NCBI GenBank assembly: GCA_021642125.1
Contig: JAKIXB010000001.1
Coordinates: forward strand, 434,001 to 498,000
Source of the DNA: Nothophoma quercina
Lineage: Eukaryota; Ascomycota; Dothideomycetes; Pleosporales; Didymellaceae
Direction of reading: 5' to 3'
DNA: 64,000 nucleotides
Position 1 is the first letter of the stretch. Each line of letters begins with the position of its first letter. Position numbers and translations under genes: made by a program. Positions 1-10,966 of this stretch are shown piece after piece. The notes under the pieces are model-generated. The model was given only the letters and a program-made list of their open reading frames with translations, was not told the origin of the DNA and made no database searches.

Positions 1-476
1 CATGGGATGTTGCACATCTATACTGTCGATATCATGTGCGACTTCGTGGATAGTCGTGACAATTCAATCGCTGGCTTATGAGAAGGCAGCATGAACGCAC
101 ATGCATGCAACAACACATTCCCACGATGGGCTAGGGTATGTAAAGGAGGGTCGGTATTCGTTGAGCGTACTTCTTGCAGTAAGGATGGCACCAATCCTTG
201 TTCTTGTATTCCCCTCGTGGCTGTGGTTCCTGGCGCTAGCGGTTGTGGCACGCGTATGACAGGGATCGTCCGCCATCGTGATAGGTGAACGCTAGTGATG
301 CACTGTAGATCGTAGCCACGGCAAGGTTACGGTTGGTATCCGAAGGCTGAGAACGATTGCCATTGTATGCAGGGTTGTTGCTATGTGTGCTTCGGCATCG
401 CCGAGGAAGCTAGAGAGGAGTCAGATGCCGTTTCTGCTGCACAATTTGATGGCACTCTCCGCTCTGATTTCCGACG
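1..476. other. Left-edge intergenic sequence
   Basis: No supported gene is visible. Only short overlapping reading frames occur, without splice structure or recognisable motifs. The right boundary is the 3' end of the minus-strand membrane protein gene. A gene truncated by the window edge cannot be excluded. Confidence 0.5.
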
Positions 477-1547
477 TCAATTGAACAACATGAACTTGGT
501 CTTCTTTCTGTCTTTTGACCCAAGGTTCTCTGTCATCTTGATTGTTTCTGTGCCGACTTGACGTTCGAGATCGATCTCGACGAAGCCATCCTCGCGGAAT
601 TGCTCGAAGGAGACATTGTCTTTGCTGCTACTGGAAGTCCTGGCAATGTTTGGTAGTGTTGGTGGCGAATCAGGTGTTTGATCGTAGGTACTGAGGTTTG
701 GGTTCCCCTTCTTAGTCGTGTCTGAGACGTAACGCTCAAGATCCTTCTCGCTCATGTAGACAAACACTGCTGTGAACACGTAGGTAGTTAGGCCGAGAAC
801 ACCGACCACAAGATAGGCGATTGCTGTCTGCAACATATCAGTGAGCTTTCCACCTCCATCATGTGGAGCACAAACCTTATTTTTATCGGACCACGGTGAG
901 CGCCGAATAAAAGGATCACAGATATGCACCGTAAGAGCCGAGAGGAAAGCAACCCAAGAATATGCCATGGTCATCGATGGGAACTGCCAGATGAAAAGCA
1001 TGATCCAGTGTTGCAAGGCAGGAATACGCTTGTATCGCAAGATCGTGTGCTGTAGGCGTATCACCTCAACGTCTGCAAGGCTGACGTCAAGATCTTCATT
1101 TGCCGGTAAGTCATCAAGAATAGATTTGGTTTGTATCGAGGAGATAATAGCCCAGATAGCGCAGAGCAGACAGCTGACAAAGAGTGCGTTCGCCACCCAG
1201 AGGGCGTCGGTAGTTTTTGACCATGGCATACCAGCCAGCGCAGCACCGGCGCAGAAACTGGCCTTCGATGGTTAGCAGTATAATGTCAGACCAGAAACAC
1301 AACGACTTACAGAGACCTGCACGGAGCGCAACTCTTCATACTTTTCTACCTTCCATTGTCGTATCAAAGGTACCAGTATGCTACGATCGCCTCTTGCAGC
1401 ACGCATCTCCTTTAATGGTCTCCATGTGTACAGCTTGAAGGTCCGACGGTAGGGTGCGGTGACTACCGCTAACAGTATGTGGAAACAGAGTGTACAAAGG
1501 CAACGTCCTCTTTTGCCTGTGGCAGTGTCATCGTTCTGGTGGTCCAT
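477..1547 (-). CDS. Hypothetical fungal multi-pass membrane protein
   Basis: Two exons on the minus strand, 1547-1311 and 1262-477, are joined by a 48-nt intron with a GTAAGT donor and a CTAAC branch point. The join is phase 0 and gives about 340 residues. Three clear hydrophobic segments lie near residues 97-121, 163-193 and 221-249. The loop after the first is acidic, and the C-terminal 85 residues are polar and Ser/Thr-rich with no membrane segment. The N-terminal exon is basic, with a possible further hydrophobic stretch near residues 17-31. I do not recognise the family, so no function is assigned. The start is the first in-frame ATG of the upstream exon, and a further upstream exon is possible. 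Confidence is good that this is a gene, low for its role. Confidence 0.7.
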
Positions 1548-2196
1548 ATGTACAAAGCTTTCAGGTCTACCACGTGATTTCAGAGCTCTTTCTCGTAACT
1601 TCTTAAAGAATGCCAGATGTGGCAGACTGCCAGCACTGGGCGACGGCTCTCAATGTGTATTGCGGACTGGAGGCTAACGTTGACGAAGGTGGCTGGCATA
1701 TTGGCGCGCAATGCTCAGATCCGTTCCTGTGCGGTTTGTTAGTGGCAGCGTGTTGTTGTCAGGCCGTCAAGACATGGGTCAGTTGCAAGCCAAGAAGTTT
1801 GTGATACATCGGTCACATGTAACGGTCGACAACAAGGGGACGCATGTACAGATAGCCGGCAGGAACGACGACAAAGGCGCGAGATGGCTCGATAGCGTGT
1901 CTGGTATAAGAAGAAGGCTAGGTCTCGCGTCTGGGTAGTCGCAGAGCCGTTGCATGGCGTACACAGTCGTGCAAGCTCGGAGAATGGAAACAATGTATCG
2001 ACTTTGTTTGTAGTGTTTAACGTGGTCCTGGATCGTTGATCTGGAACACGTGAGGTATTCCGAATGTGTAGCTGACTCCGGGTCCAGTCCGAGGCTGCCG
2101 CCTGACGCTGCATCGTGAGCTCTGGGGTAGCACAACATCACACCAATCGTCAACGGCTCTCACCACAATCCTTATGATCTTTCAACATTCACCGGT
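1548..2196. other. Intergenic, divergent promoter region
   Basis: This stretch lies between the divergently transcribed membrane protein and acetyltransferase genes. Several 60-120 codon frames overlap each other on both strands, but none has a plausible start, splice sites or domain. It is probably two promoters and 5' leaders. Confidence 0.5.
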
Positions 2197-2700
2197 ATGA
2201 CTTCAAACGGTGGATATACCATCATGGAAGGGCTGCCTACGCCTCAGATATACCATGACCTACGAAAGCTTGCTGGCATGACGCCTCCACCGATGAAAGC
2301 TGTACCGAAGGCACTCGAAAACTCCTTTGTTGGCGTCTTGGCATACGAAACGGAGAAGATGCTAGACGAGACAACGCCCAGTTCAGGTCAAGATCCAGTT
2401 GCGATGGGTCGCTTGTTGGGTGACAAGTCGCTGTTTCTTCTGCTTTGCGATGTTGCGGTGCATCCAGATCATCAACGGCGCGGGCTGGGGAAACGCGTCA
2501 TGCAAGCACTCGTCGACTATGTGGATGTGCATGCCCCTCAAGCCTATGTCAGTCTGGTCGCAGAGCCAGCAGCGCAGAAGCTCTATCCTCAGTACGGGTT
2601 CAAGGACGTGCAGCCCAGCATTGGAATGTACAGGATGCTGAGGGATCGAAAGATTGAGGGCGAGGTGGTCAATGAGGGGTCTTCAGGCGGCGCGGCATGA
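2197..2700 (+). CDS. GNAT-family N-acetyltransferase
   Basis: Intronless, 167 residues, close to the usual length of a single GNAT domain. The acetyl-CoA binding motif A is clear near residues 86-100: VAVHPDHQRRGLGKRVM matches the V-x-P-x-x-Q/R-x-x-G-x-G/A consensus. Motif B follows, with AQKLYPQYGF near residues 128-137, the usual (L/A)xxxYxxxGF signature. These enzymes transfer acetyl from acetyl-CoA to an amine; the substrate cannot be read from sequence. There is no signal or membrane segment, so it is presumably cytosolic. The first ATG is used; a second lies nine codons downstream. The C-terminal tail after about residue 145 is variable. Family assignment is firm, the substrate unknown. 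Confidence 0.88.
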   Translation: MTSNGGYTIMEGLPTPQIYHDLRKLAGMTPPPMKAVPKALENSFVGVLAYETEKMLDETTPSSGQDPVAMGRLLGDKSLFLLLCDVAVHPDHQRRGLGKRVMQALVDYVDVHAPQAYVSLVAEPAAQKLYPQYGFKDVQPSIGMYRMLRDRKIEGEVVNEGSSGGAA

Positions 2701-3939
2701 GGCCAATTGTGTGTGCATGTTTCCGAATCCTTTCTCGAATTGCTCGACATCTGAATTCGAAGTTGGAGCTGGTGTCAAGGGAACTGGCATGCATGTCAAG
2801 GCTGGCCGCTGATTGACGAGGCGCACCTGCTGAGCTCCCCAAGCTTTGCGCGTCAATTTTGCTTGGCAAACAGGAGCTTCAAGTGTTGTCCAGCATACTG
2901 CGCTCAACACTGAGTGCGCCAACATCTAGAGGTGAATCAACGCGACTTTCGTCATCAACGATCTCGAACAAGGTCCACAGCTTCAGCACGTGAATGTACA
3001 GCCTGCGTACGAGCGCCTTGTAGAGTGCCTGCTGAGGCGCTGCTGACTGCCAACCCCGCAATGAGCTGCACCGCCTCGTCTATTCACCGTCTGTTTCCTA
3101 CAACACTGCCTTGTCGCCTCTCCATTCTCTTTGTTCGTCAGTCCTTCTTGCGTTCGTCACCGTCTTGTCCATTCTCTTCAATTCTACAACCCGGTGAGGT
3201 CCGTTTTCACAGTTCACCTGGTATCAGGCACCGGCAGGGCCCCACACCAGGGTCGGTCACCCGGATTCGACACCTTCGTTGTCAACTATGATTCTGCACG
3301 TTACAGCCTGGCCTCGGCGGCCGTCAATGGCTCGCTCATCGCCACTGGAGCCAGGATGACTCAATTCCGGCCTGCGTACCTTGCAGCTGCTCATCAATCA
3401 TCTGTGCATTCGCGTCTGTTTACGCGCGCTACGTGACTGATTCAACGCCTTAGCTGTGATTCCTCTAGCACCTCGAACGATTCCGATGACTCTTGTCCTA
3501 CCTTTTCGGAAGCTCCTCAGTTTGACACAATCTGCTTAGCGCACGTACCGCCCTTTTCCTCCCTCAGGAATCAACCTTAGCGGCGAACGTACACTGCCAC
3601 ACGTAATGGTTGGCAAGCTCTCAAAGCTTTCGTTCATGCGACTGCGCGTTCAGGCAACTATGGAGGACTCGGGCAGACTTCAGTGGCGAACAGTCACCAG
3701 TCCGCAGCAATTGACGGCCTCAGTAGTCAGGTGTCTGCCTGTATAAGTATTTCTAACGGTAGGCCTGTGTCTCACACTCCCATCCACACACAAATCGCCC
3801 TCATACTTCACCTACTGCTCAAACACTAGTCATCATCGTCCGAGGCTCCTTCCAGTCAACAACATCCTCTCGACCAAGGTCGAATCAACGAACCAATACT
3901 CCCACCGAACACATACGAACTTCTCCATACCAACCAGTC
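2701..3939. other. Long intergenic / 5' leader region
   Basis: About 1.2 kb without a supported gene. Plus-strand frames at 2914-3291 and 3131-3436 are composed mainly of pyrimidine-rich sequence and have no recognisable domain. The right part looks like promoter and leader of the small gene that follows: a TATA-like TATAAGTA at 3742-3749 and CA/CT-rich sequence from about 3780 to the ATG at 3940. Confidence 0.5.
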
Positions 3940-4212
3940 ATGTCTTCTTACGGAAGCTATCAGCAGAACAAGGGCATCTACGCCCCGAGGCCGTCAACCA
4001 GTTCCAGTATGTTGTCCAGGTGCACTTTCGTTCACGCGACAGCATAAGTCTAACGTTCAATAGCGACCTCTTCAGCCAGCCTCTACGCACAGTCCGCCCG
4101 CTCCTCACGCGGCTATGGAGGTAAGGCAACCGTTGTTGTCCACAAGCCCTCGGGCCCAATCAATGACCCCAACACCTCAACTTCTGCCCCGCATGGTGGC
4201 TACTGGAAATAA
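3940..4212 (+). CDS. Small Ser/Gly/Tyr-rich protein, 71 residues
   Basis: Two exons, 3940-4006 and 4064-4212, with a 57-nt intron: donor GTATGT, branch point CTAAC, acceptor TAG. The join completes a Thr codon and gives a 71-residue protein starting MSSYGSYQQNKGIYAPR and ending HGGYWK. It is rich in Ser, Tyr, Gly and Ala, has no membrane segment or signal peptide, and is probably disordered. A hydrophobic patch (KATVVVHKP) lies in the middle. A TATA-like element sits about 200 nt upstream, with a long CA/CT-rich leader, as in highly expressed or stress-regulated fungal genes (inference). Function unknown. It was missed by simple ORF length because both exons are short. I am fairly confident because the intron is canonical and both exons stay open. 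Confidence 0.65.
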
Positions 4213-4696
4213 AGTGTTCATGGCCCTTCCTGTTGCGACCGTTCTAGTCATGGCAGGCAGGGACGGATACAATTAGCGGCTATTACTGCTTTGGCAGGTT
4301 GTTTCTGTGCACAGCGTGGAACGGTGTTATGGTTGGCTTTTTGGGTTAGAATCACATACAGGCCTCACGGCCTTTTTCATTGGGAGGCTCTCGGTTATGG
4401 AGCTCGGACTTTGATATTACCACAGGTTTGATCGGCATTGGCAAGGATGGCTACGGCCGGGTTCCTTTTCGCGACAGTCGAACCCTCTTGAGTGTTGGAC
4501 GACGTAGTATGCTGGCAGTACTTAGATAGCTTTAATAGACGCTACGTTATCATTACAAGGTTTTCCGCTTGAACGATCGTGAGACCAATACCCTGATCGA
4601 CAGGCACGCTCGAAGCAAGGGTCGTACAGAGAGAACCACGAGCAAATTAATTGCATGCATGTTCATCCAGGGCGTGGCTAGCGCGTGTTTGGGTAA
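4213..4696. other. Intergenic spacer
   Basis: 3' flank of the small gene followed by the promoter of the MFS transporter. Contains T/G-rich sequence and no supported ORF. Confidence 0.5.
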
Positions 4697-6614
4697 ATGA
4701 CGTCCGCCTCCGCGGTATCTAGGGCAAGCAGCCCAACCATCCCATCTCACGCCGACACTCTCACACCTCAATGCTCCCTCGATAAAATCGCTTGCTCTCG
4801 CGAGCAAATCGCAATCGCAAACATGTTCGGCCTGACTTTCACCGCAACGCGCACGCAAATCGCATCGTACCTCTTCGGTGTCGCGCTCTTCAGCATAGCG
4901 TTCCTTGTATTCCTGAACAGCAGCATCAGCTTCGTGATCACACAGCGCATTGGACAAAGCAAGAATGTCGGCGGGGCTGTCGGTACATTGGGATTTGTGG
5001 ACGAGCTTGTCGCGCTGGTCGCATGCCCAGTTTGGGGGCTACTGAGTGACAAGATTGGAGTGAGAGCTGTCGCGGTGACAGGCTACACGATAGTGGGAGT
5101 CAGCTTGTGGGTGCTGGTACAGGCCAAGGATGTCTACCCACAGCTACTGTTGGCAAGAGTGCTGTTCAGTCTAGGAGGGAGCGCAACGTGAGTTTGCTAG
5201 TAATCTTTGCTCATAGCATAAGGCTGACATGTGCAGGGCCACAATGGTAACTGCCGTTCTACCAACCATGACTTTCGTCAGGGAGGTCAAGCCGGATCCA
5301 AGGAGTCCTACACTCAGACGCGTGGTCAACGGCAGTAGGCATGCTGTTGCGGCTTCCATCTCTTCCGAACTCACCATCACCCCCGACCGTTTTCGATCGA
5401 GCTCACAAGAACCGAGTGGGGATGCGCGTGTGAAGAAGGATACAATTGCATCTACCTCGCAGATCTCAGGACTGGTTGGCATGTTCACGGGCTGCGGCGC
5501 GCTAGTGGCTCTGTTGATCTTCCTGCCTCTGCCCACACGCTTCCAGCAGGCTGGCGAGAGCCCTGCTGCTGCGGTCGCAGCCGCCTTCTACGTTGTAGGC
5601 GCGGTCGCTATTCTTGTAGCCATTGGCTGCTTCTTTGGTCTGCGTCAGTTGCCTGGCGAGGAAGAGAAGGGTTGGAGACGTCTCACGGGCAAGGACGAGC
5701 AAAAGAGTGCTGACACGCACCATGCGCGCGACCTCGTCCTGTCATACCCCTTCCTCTTCCTTGAGAGCGTTCGCCTAGGTTTCAAATCACCCCTGATAGG
5801 CCTAGGCTACGTTGGAGGCTTCGTCGCACGCGCATCGTCGGTCGCCATATCGCTCTTCATCCCACTGTTTACGAACCACTACTTCCTCCAGACTGGCAAA
5901 TGCGCCGTCGATCCAGCAGACCCCTCTGACATTAAGCATGCATGCCCTCAAGCCTACAAACTCGCCGCCATGCTCACCGGAATCAGCCAGCTCATTGCTC
6001 TCCTTTGCGCCCCAATCTTCGGCTACCTGTCCGGCAAGTACCCTCGATACAACATTCCCCTGCTTCTGGCAGCCGTATCAGGCGTCGCAGGCTACACCAT
6101 GTTTGGTTCGCTGGCCAGCCCAGACTACCAGAGCGAAGACGGTACAGGCGCTATCTTTATCATTGTTGCACTACTCGGCATCAGCCAGATTGGTGCTATC
6201 GTATGCTCGCTCGCCCTATTGGGTCGTGGCATCAACAACGACGAGTCCATTCATAGCGCGCCTGGAGATTCAACGAACGCGAGTTACCACCCCTCGGCAG
6301 GTGCTACACCGCCAACGAGCGCACCCATCACGCCCGTGCATGAGGAAGAACCTCTCCTGCCGCAGAACCAGAGCTACAGCACGAGCAGACCTGGCTCGCC
6401 CTCCGAAACTAAATCATACAATGACATCAAGGGATCCATTGCGGGTACATACAGCTTATTGGGCGGCTTTGGCATCCTACTATTAACAAAAGCAGGAGGT
6501 GCACTGTTTGACAGCACAGGGCCAGGAAGCCCGTTTTACATGATGTCGGCTTTCAATGCGGTGCTACTCATTGTGGGTGTGTTTGTAGGGATCAAACAAG
6601 GTCTACGACAGTAG
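4697..6614 (+). CDS. MFS transporter
   Basis: Exons 4697-5187 and 5237-6614 are separated by a 49-nt intron with a GTGAGT donor, giving about 622 residues. After a 50-residue polar N-terminus come hydrophobic segments with the MFS loop signature GLLSDKIGVRAV (near residues 114-125, the G-x-x-x-D-x-x-G-R/x pattern between helices 2 and 3). Further helices follow from about residue 215 to the C-terminus. A long cytosolic loop after helix 6 and a polar Ser/Pro-rich insert near residues 510-575 are visible. It resembles the fungal MFS group related to yeast YCR023C and vesicular transporters (family knowledge); the substrate is unknown. The first ATG is used, but the ATG at 4824 would remove a non-conserved leader. 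It is co-oriented with the monooxygenase 630 nt downstream. Confidence 0.85.
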
Positions 6615-7242
6615 ACAGTACATATGGGATATGAATAATGTAATGTTTGTGCTCTTCTGTACCCTACGCATGGTGTGCTCATGGAAGTGGAGCGCTGCAA
6701 TACACCCTTTCGCATAGCTAGCATGCACAACAATGCATGCTCTACTACGAACCGAATGAACAAAGTAAAAGGTCTGAACAACGAAGTACACAACACTGGT
6801 CATGTGATCTCACAGGAAGACAGAAACTAGCTGCCTCGATGGTGCTTCGGATTACCCAATGCAGATCCGGATCGAGACGAGCTACACGCGTGTATTGCTG
6901 TGGGGACCCCACATCACCCCCGCGGACAACAGCAGTCCGTGAGTCGTTCATTGGCTCTTCCTACCCCTCGGCGTACCTTCTGCGCAGCTCAACGACATCA
7001 ATCCAGCCTCCCCGCACCAGCACATTCACTGTGTGACCAGCCGTTGCTCCCAATCAGTACAATGGACCCACTGATACGACCCATGGCTACTGTGGCGGCG
7101 GATGTAGATGCAGCGAGGCAGTGGCAGCGTCTACGGTGCCCTTAATATGAAAAGCTTATAAGTATCGGAAGTCCCCTCTCGTCTTGAGCCTCGCTGCGAC
7201 TCAGTCCCTGCCGTTCAAACTTTATCTCTTGTAATACACATC
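6615..7242. other. Intergenic, promoter of flavin monooxygenase
   Basis: No supported ORF. The right end holds a TATA-like box (annotated separately) and a pyrimidine-rich leader before the ATG at 7243. Confidence 0.55.
7157..7164 (+). promoter_or_regulatory. TATA-like box
   Basis: TATAAGTA lies 86 nt before the start codon of the flavin monooxygenase and is followed by a C/T-rich leader. Position and context fit a core promoter; not experimentally shown. Confidence 0.4.
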
Positions 7243-9110
7243 ATGTCGTTCGACACTGAAGTCCTCATCATCGGCGCTGGCATGTCCGGTCTCGGCCTCG
7301 CCGTGCAAATAGTTCGCAAATTCGGGATCCACAACTTCGAACTCATTGAGAAGAGTGACGACGTAGGCGGCACATGGCTGCAGAACACATATCCCGGGTG
7401 CGGCTGCGATGTCGCCTCACACTTCTACTCGTTCAGTTTTGCCCTCAATCCAAATTGGAGTAGGAAGTACTCGATGCGCGAGGAGATTCAGCAATACTTT
7501 AGGAGCGTGAGCGATCAGTATAGGGTCACGGAAAGAGTCAGGTTTCACTCGATTGTTGAGAAGGCGGTTTGGGATGAGCAGGCGAAGGTGTGGGTGGTTG
7601 ATGTCTTGGATTTGAAGACGAAAGAGCGTTTGGTGAGGAGGGCAAAAGTGCTGGTTAGTGGTGTTGGGAGCTTGAGTGTGCCGAAAGAGTGCGACATTGA
7701 GGGCAAAGAGACGTTCAAGGGGAAGATGTTCCATTCTGCAAAATGGGATCACAGCTTCGATTGGGCGAACAAAGATGTTGTGGTTTTGGGTATGTATCTT
7801 GAACTATCTACCCGACGGCACCACTCTGCAAGCTCTCGATCTAACAAACATTCAGGCAACGGCTGCTCAGCCACCCAATTCGTCCCCATTATGGCAGGAG
7901 AGGTAGGCGAGAAGCCTCCAGTCCGCAAGATCACCCAGTTCGCCCGGCAAGCGCAATACCTCTCGGAGCGTGAGAATCCCTATTACTCACCTACCTTTAC
8001 AGCCGTAATGCGCTATGTCCCACTGGCTATGCGTCTCTACCGCTTCAAGCACTACTACGACATGGAGTCGGATTGGGTGAGTTTCCCAATCGAGAGCGGC
8101 GCCGCCACTCGCTCAGGCCTGGCGAAGGAGAATGAGGCGTATGTAAAGCGTGCGGCGCCGAGCAAGTATTGGGATGCCCTAATTCCAAGGAGTGAGATTG
8201 GGTGTAAGAGGAAGGTGTTGGATACGGAGTATTTGAAGTGCTTGTGGAGGGACAACGTGGAGTTGATTCCCGACGATCCGGTGCAGAGGATCACGGAAGA
8301 AGGTGTTGTGACGAATTCTGGGAAAGAAGTACGGGCTGACGCGATCGTGCTTGCCATCGGATTTGCAACGCAGCAAATGCTCTGCCCAATGGAGATTCTT
8401 GGGCGTGGTGGACTGAAGTTGAACGACTACGTAAGTACCTACCCCCACAACCTCATTGCCATCGGGGAAAGCAGAATACTAATCATATCCAGTGGGACTC
8501 AAAAACAAAGGGCGTGGCACAAGCTTACTTCGGCACCGTCCTCCCCAACTTCCCCAACTTCTTCGTCCTCATGGGCCCCAACACCGTAACGGGCCACCTC
8601 AGCGTTATCTACACTGTGGAATGCCAGATCAACTTCACCCTCAGGCTACTCGACCCTATCTTGCGTTCTCTCCCTAGCTACCGCTCTCGATCGCTACTTC
8701 CCTCCATCGGCGCAGCTCCCTCTACCGTGGAGGTCCTCCCACAAGCTGCCCACGCCGACTTCGAGTGGACGCAGCGCGAAGCTAAGAAGCTGGTGTGGGC
8801 AAGCGGATGCACGAACTGGGCTATTGATCCCACCACAGGGTTGAACAACATGATGTATCCGGATTGGCAGTTTATGTTTTGGTGGCGGAGTGTGTTTTGG
8901 CGAAAGCAGGACTTTGTGTACAAGGATGAGAAGACAGGGCGGGAGGTGGAGCCTGGAAGAGTAAAGAAATGGACGCTGAGGTTTTTGACCCTGAGTGCGG
9001 TCGTGGGTACGTATCTTGGGCGAGACTGGCTGGTGCAGGAGCTACCGACTCGGCTAAAGGAGCTCGATGGACGGGCGCTGGTCAGGGATTTGATCGCTGG
9101 CAGGGCCTAG
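7243..9110 (+). CDS. Baeyer-Villiger-type flavin monooxygenase
   Basis: Three exons, 7243-7789, 7856-8430 and 8493-9110, with introns of 66 and 62 nt, give about 579 residues. An N-terminal FAD Rossmann motif GAGMSG occupies residues 11-16. The BVMO fingerprint F-x-G-x-x-x-H-x-x-x-W-(P/D) is present at 158-169 as FKGKMFHSAKWD, with the final Pro replaced by Asp. The NADPH-binding motif GNGCSA (183-188) is created exactly at the first splice junction. The conserved VLMGPN near residue 397 fits the C-terminal FAD region. These enzymes insert oxygen next to a carbonyl or oxidise heteroatoms, using FAD, NADPH and O2; the substrate is unknown. Intron 1 is a multiple of three without a stop, so its retention would insert 22 residues into the NADPH loop. 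Neighbour to an MFS transporter, perhaps a detoxification or secondary-metabolism pair (inference). Confidence 0.9.
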
Positions 9111-9687
9111 AAAGCTTTTTTCGGATGCAAGGTAGACTGATAGATCGACGAACAAAGACTGATCCACGCTAGGCTTATGTTATAGCCCAAATGCAGCAGC
9201 ACGAGAAGAGTTGCGGAATGAAGAGCTGGAAGGGGCGTGGACAGTCATTGGCTTCAGGCATGGGTCGCCACTGCACTACTCACGATCACCTCTTCCATCG
9301 CCATAATACCAACTTGCAAACCACTGAGAGCACACATTATAAGGCCACAGTGATGGTTCTGGCCGACTTCATGAGCGTTAAGCGCAATGCAACTCCGCCA
9401 CTCAGACTTCAGTCAGATCAAAGGACCATGTGCAACCTGATCGATTGTCCAAAGTCGCTTTCACCTCCCTTCACTTCAGCGCACTTCTCTACCAGCTCCC
9501 TCTGTTCAGAGACTTCCGATGACACAGCCTCGCTTTGTGGTCTTCACAAATTTCGAAAGCTTTCTCATCCACTTCCGCTTTCCTACCTACTCCATCCGCC
9601 ACTGTATCCTCGCAGCGCCGCCACGAGCGGCCTGTGAGAAACCAATCATCAACAGCATCCTAATCCAGCAATCAGTAACACAGCAAG
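9111..9687. other. Intergenic spacer
   Basis: 3' flank of the monooxygenase and leader of the next plus-strand gene. Short frames only; nothing recognised. Confidence 0.5.
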
Positions 9688-10851
9688 ATGTCAGGCTCTA
9701 TGAAGTCAGGCTTACTGCCGCCATTTAGCCCAGCCGCTACTCAGGCTGCCGTTGAAGCCTCGACCGAAATCTACCCAGCCGACTACGTCAGCAATATCAT
9801 CCTGGAGATCAGCGGCTATCTAGTCAATCTCGTTGAACACACTGCGATCTTCGGTCGAGCTGGCAATGACCCTTACAGTCCCAGTCTGCGCACCCTTCAC
9901 TCTCGTCTTCACAACGATCAACTCGGCCCAAGCCCCATCCAGTCTCACGCCAACGAACATGTACGTATCAAGGCAACGCTAGGTCAACACATGACCAAGG
10001 ACGCCGTCCACCGCCTGCTCGAGGATTTCGAAGACTTGTACTACGCCGCTCTTGCACGTATGCAGGACATCCACCAGATCCTCAACGCTCGCCTCGGCAG
10101 CGGTTTCAGCACTTTCACCGATACAATCTACACAGACGGCCCCAGCATCGCAGACCTCTATGCTAGCCTTGCACAATACTGGGATGTGTTGAACCACACT
10201 GCATTTGTCAAGTCTATTGACGCTGCAGTTCGTCGATCGAGAGTGAAGTACTTGCACCAAGAGATCATCGCACAAGTACACAACGATGAGATCACACAAG
10301 CAGATGCTGAAGAGCTGCTCAGCGATCTCTACGATCCCAACGAGTACGACAGTATCCAAGGTCTAGCTTGGATTAGTGGATGGGCGCCGAGTATGGTTGC
10401 TGCATGGTTGGAAGAGAAGTATCGCATCGTCTTAAGCATCGAGAAGGAGGCCACAGAGAGCAAGAACCGTATGGATAGGAAACGTGCAAAGATGGGGAAG
10501 AAAGTCAAGCAGCCACAGCATGAGCTGAAGTCTAAGAAGGAAGCCAAGAAGGCCGTCGACGAGATGCACATGGCAGGCGTAGAGGCGAATGTGCCTGCTC
10601 AAGTCAACCAGGACGAGCAAGAGCAAAGCAAAAAGGGCCACCGCGACAGTCGAGAAGAACTTGAGTATGCGCTTGAGTGGCAGATCAAGACTCAGCGAGT
10701 GTCTGAGTACAGTCAGTACCTGCGCAGCATCGCCAGTCGCGACGCGACATACGCCGTCGCACGCACAGCACCTAAGAACGACATGGACTTTGGAGGGCCT
10801 GTCCAGCGCGCTAGCAACGAGAACATAGACATGGATGGTAGTGGCTTCTGA
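9688..10851 (+). CDS. Hypothetical protein with charged coiled C-terminal part
   Basis: Intronless, 387 residues. The first 250 residues look like a folded helical domain with conserved-looking hydrophobic and aromatic positions. It starts with a polar leader and a helix near residues 30-55. From about 250 to 330 the chain is very rich in Lys and Glu and probably forms a coiled coil or an extended helix. There are no membrane segments or signal peptide. Patches such as KKVKQ and KSKKEAKK could act as nuclear localisation signals (inference). I do not recognise the family. The middle part, with many acidic residues around DLYDPNEYDS, resembles TAF/histone-fold-associated or adaptor proteins only superficially. 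It ends 115 nt from the convergent F-box gene. Confidence 0.7.
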   Translation: MSGSMKSGLLPPFSPAATQAAVEASTEIYPADYVSNIILEISGYLVNLVEHTAIFGRAGNDPYSPSLRTLHSRLHNDQLGPSPIQSHANEHVRIKATLGQHMTKDAVHRLLEDFEDLYYAALARMQDIHQILNARLGSGFSTFTDTIYTDGPSIADLYASLAQYWDVLNHTAFVKSIDAAVRRSRVKYLHQEIIAQVHNDEITQADAEELLSDLYDPNEYDSIQGLAWISGWAPSMVAAWLEEKYRIVLSIEKEATESKNRMDRKRAKMGKKVKQPQHELKSKKEAKKAVDEMHMAGVEANVPAQVNQDEQEQSKKGHRDSREELEYALEWQIKTQRVSEYSQYLRSIASRDATYAVARTAPKNDMDFGGPVQRASNENIDMDGSGF

Positions 10852-10966
10852 ATGCATCAGCAAGAGAGAGACTTTTATGTCGGCAGCAGTAGCTGCGAGT
10901 TTAGCGCACATCTTTACAGGCTCGATACATGCCTACTTCAGCTTCCGTAGACAACGAACAATGCAA

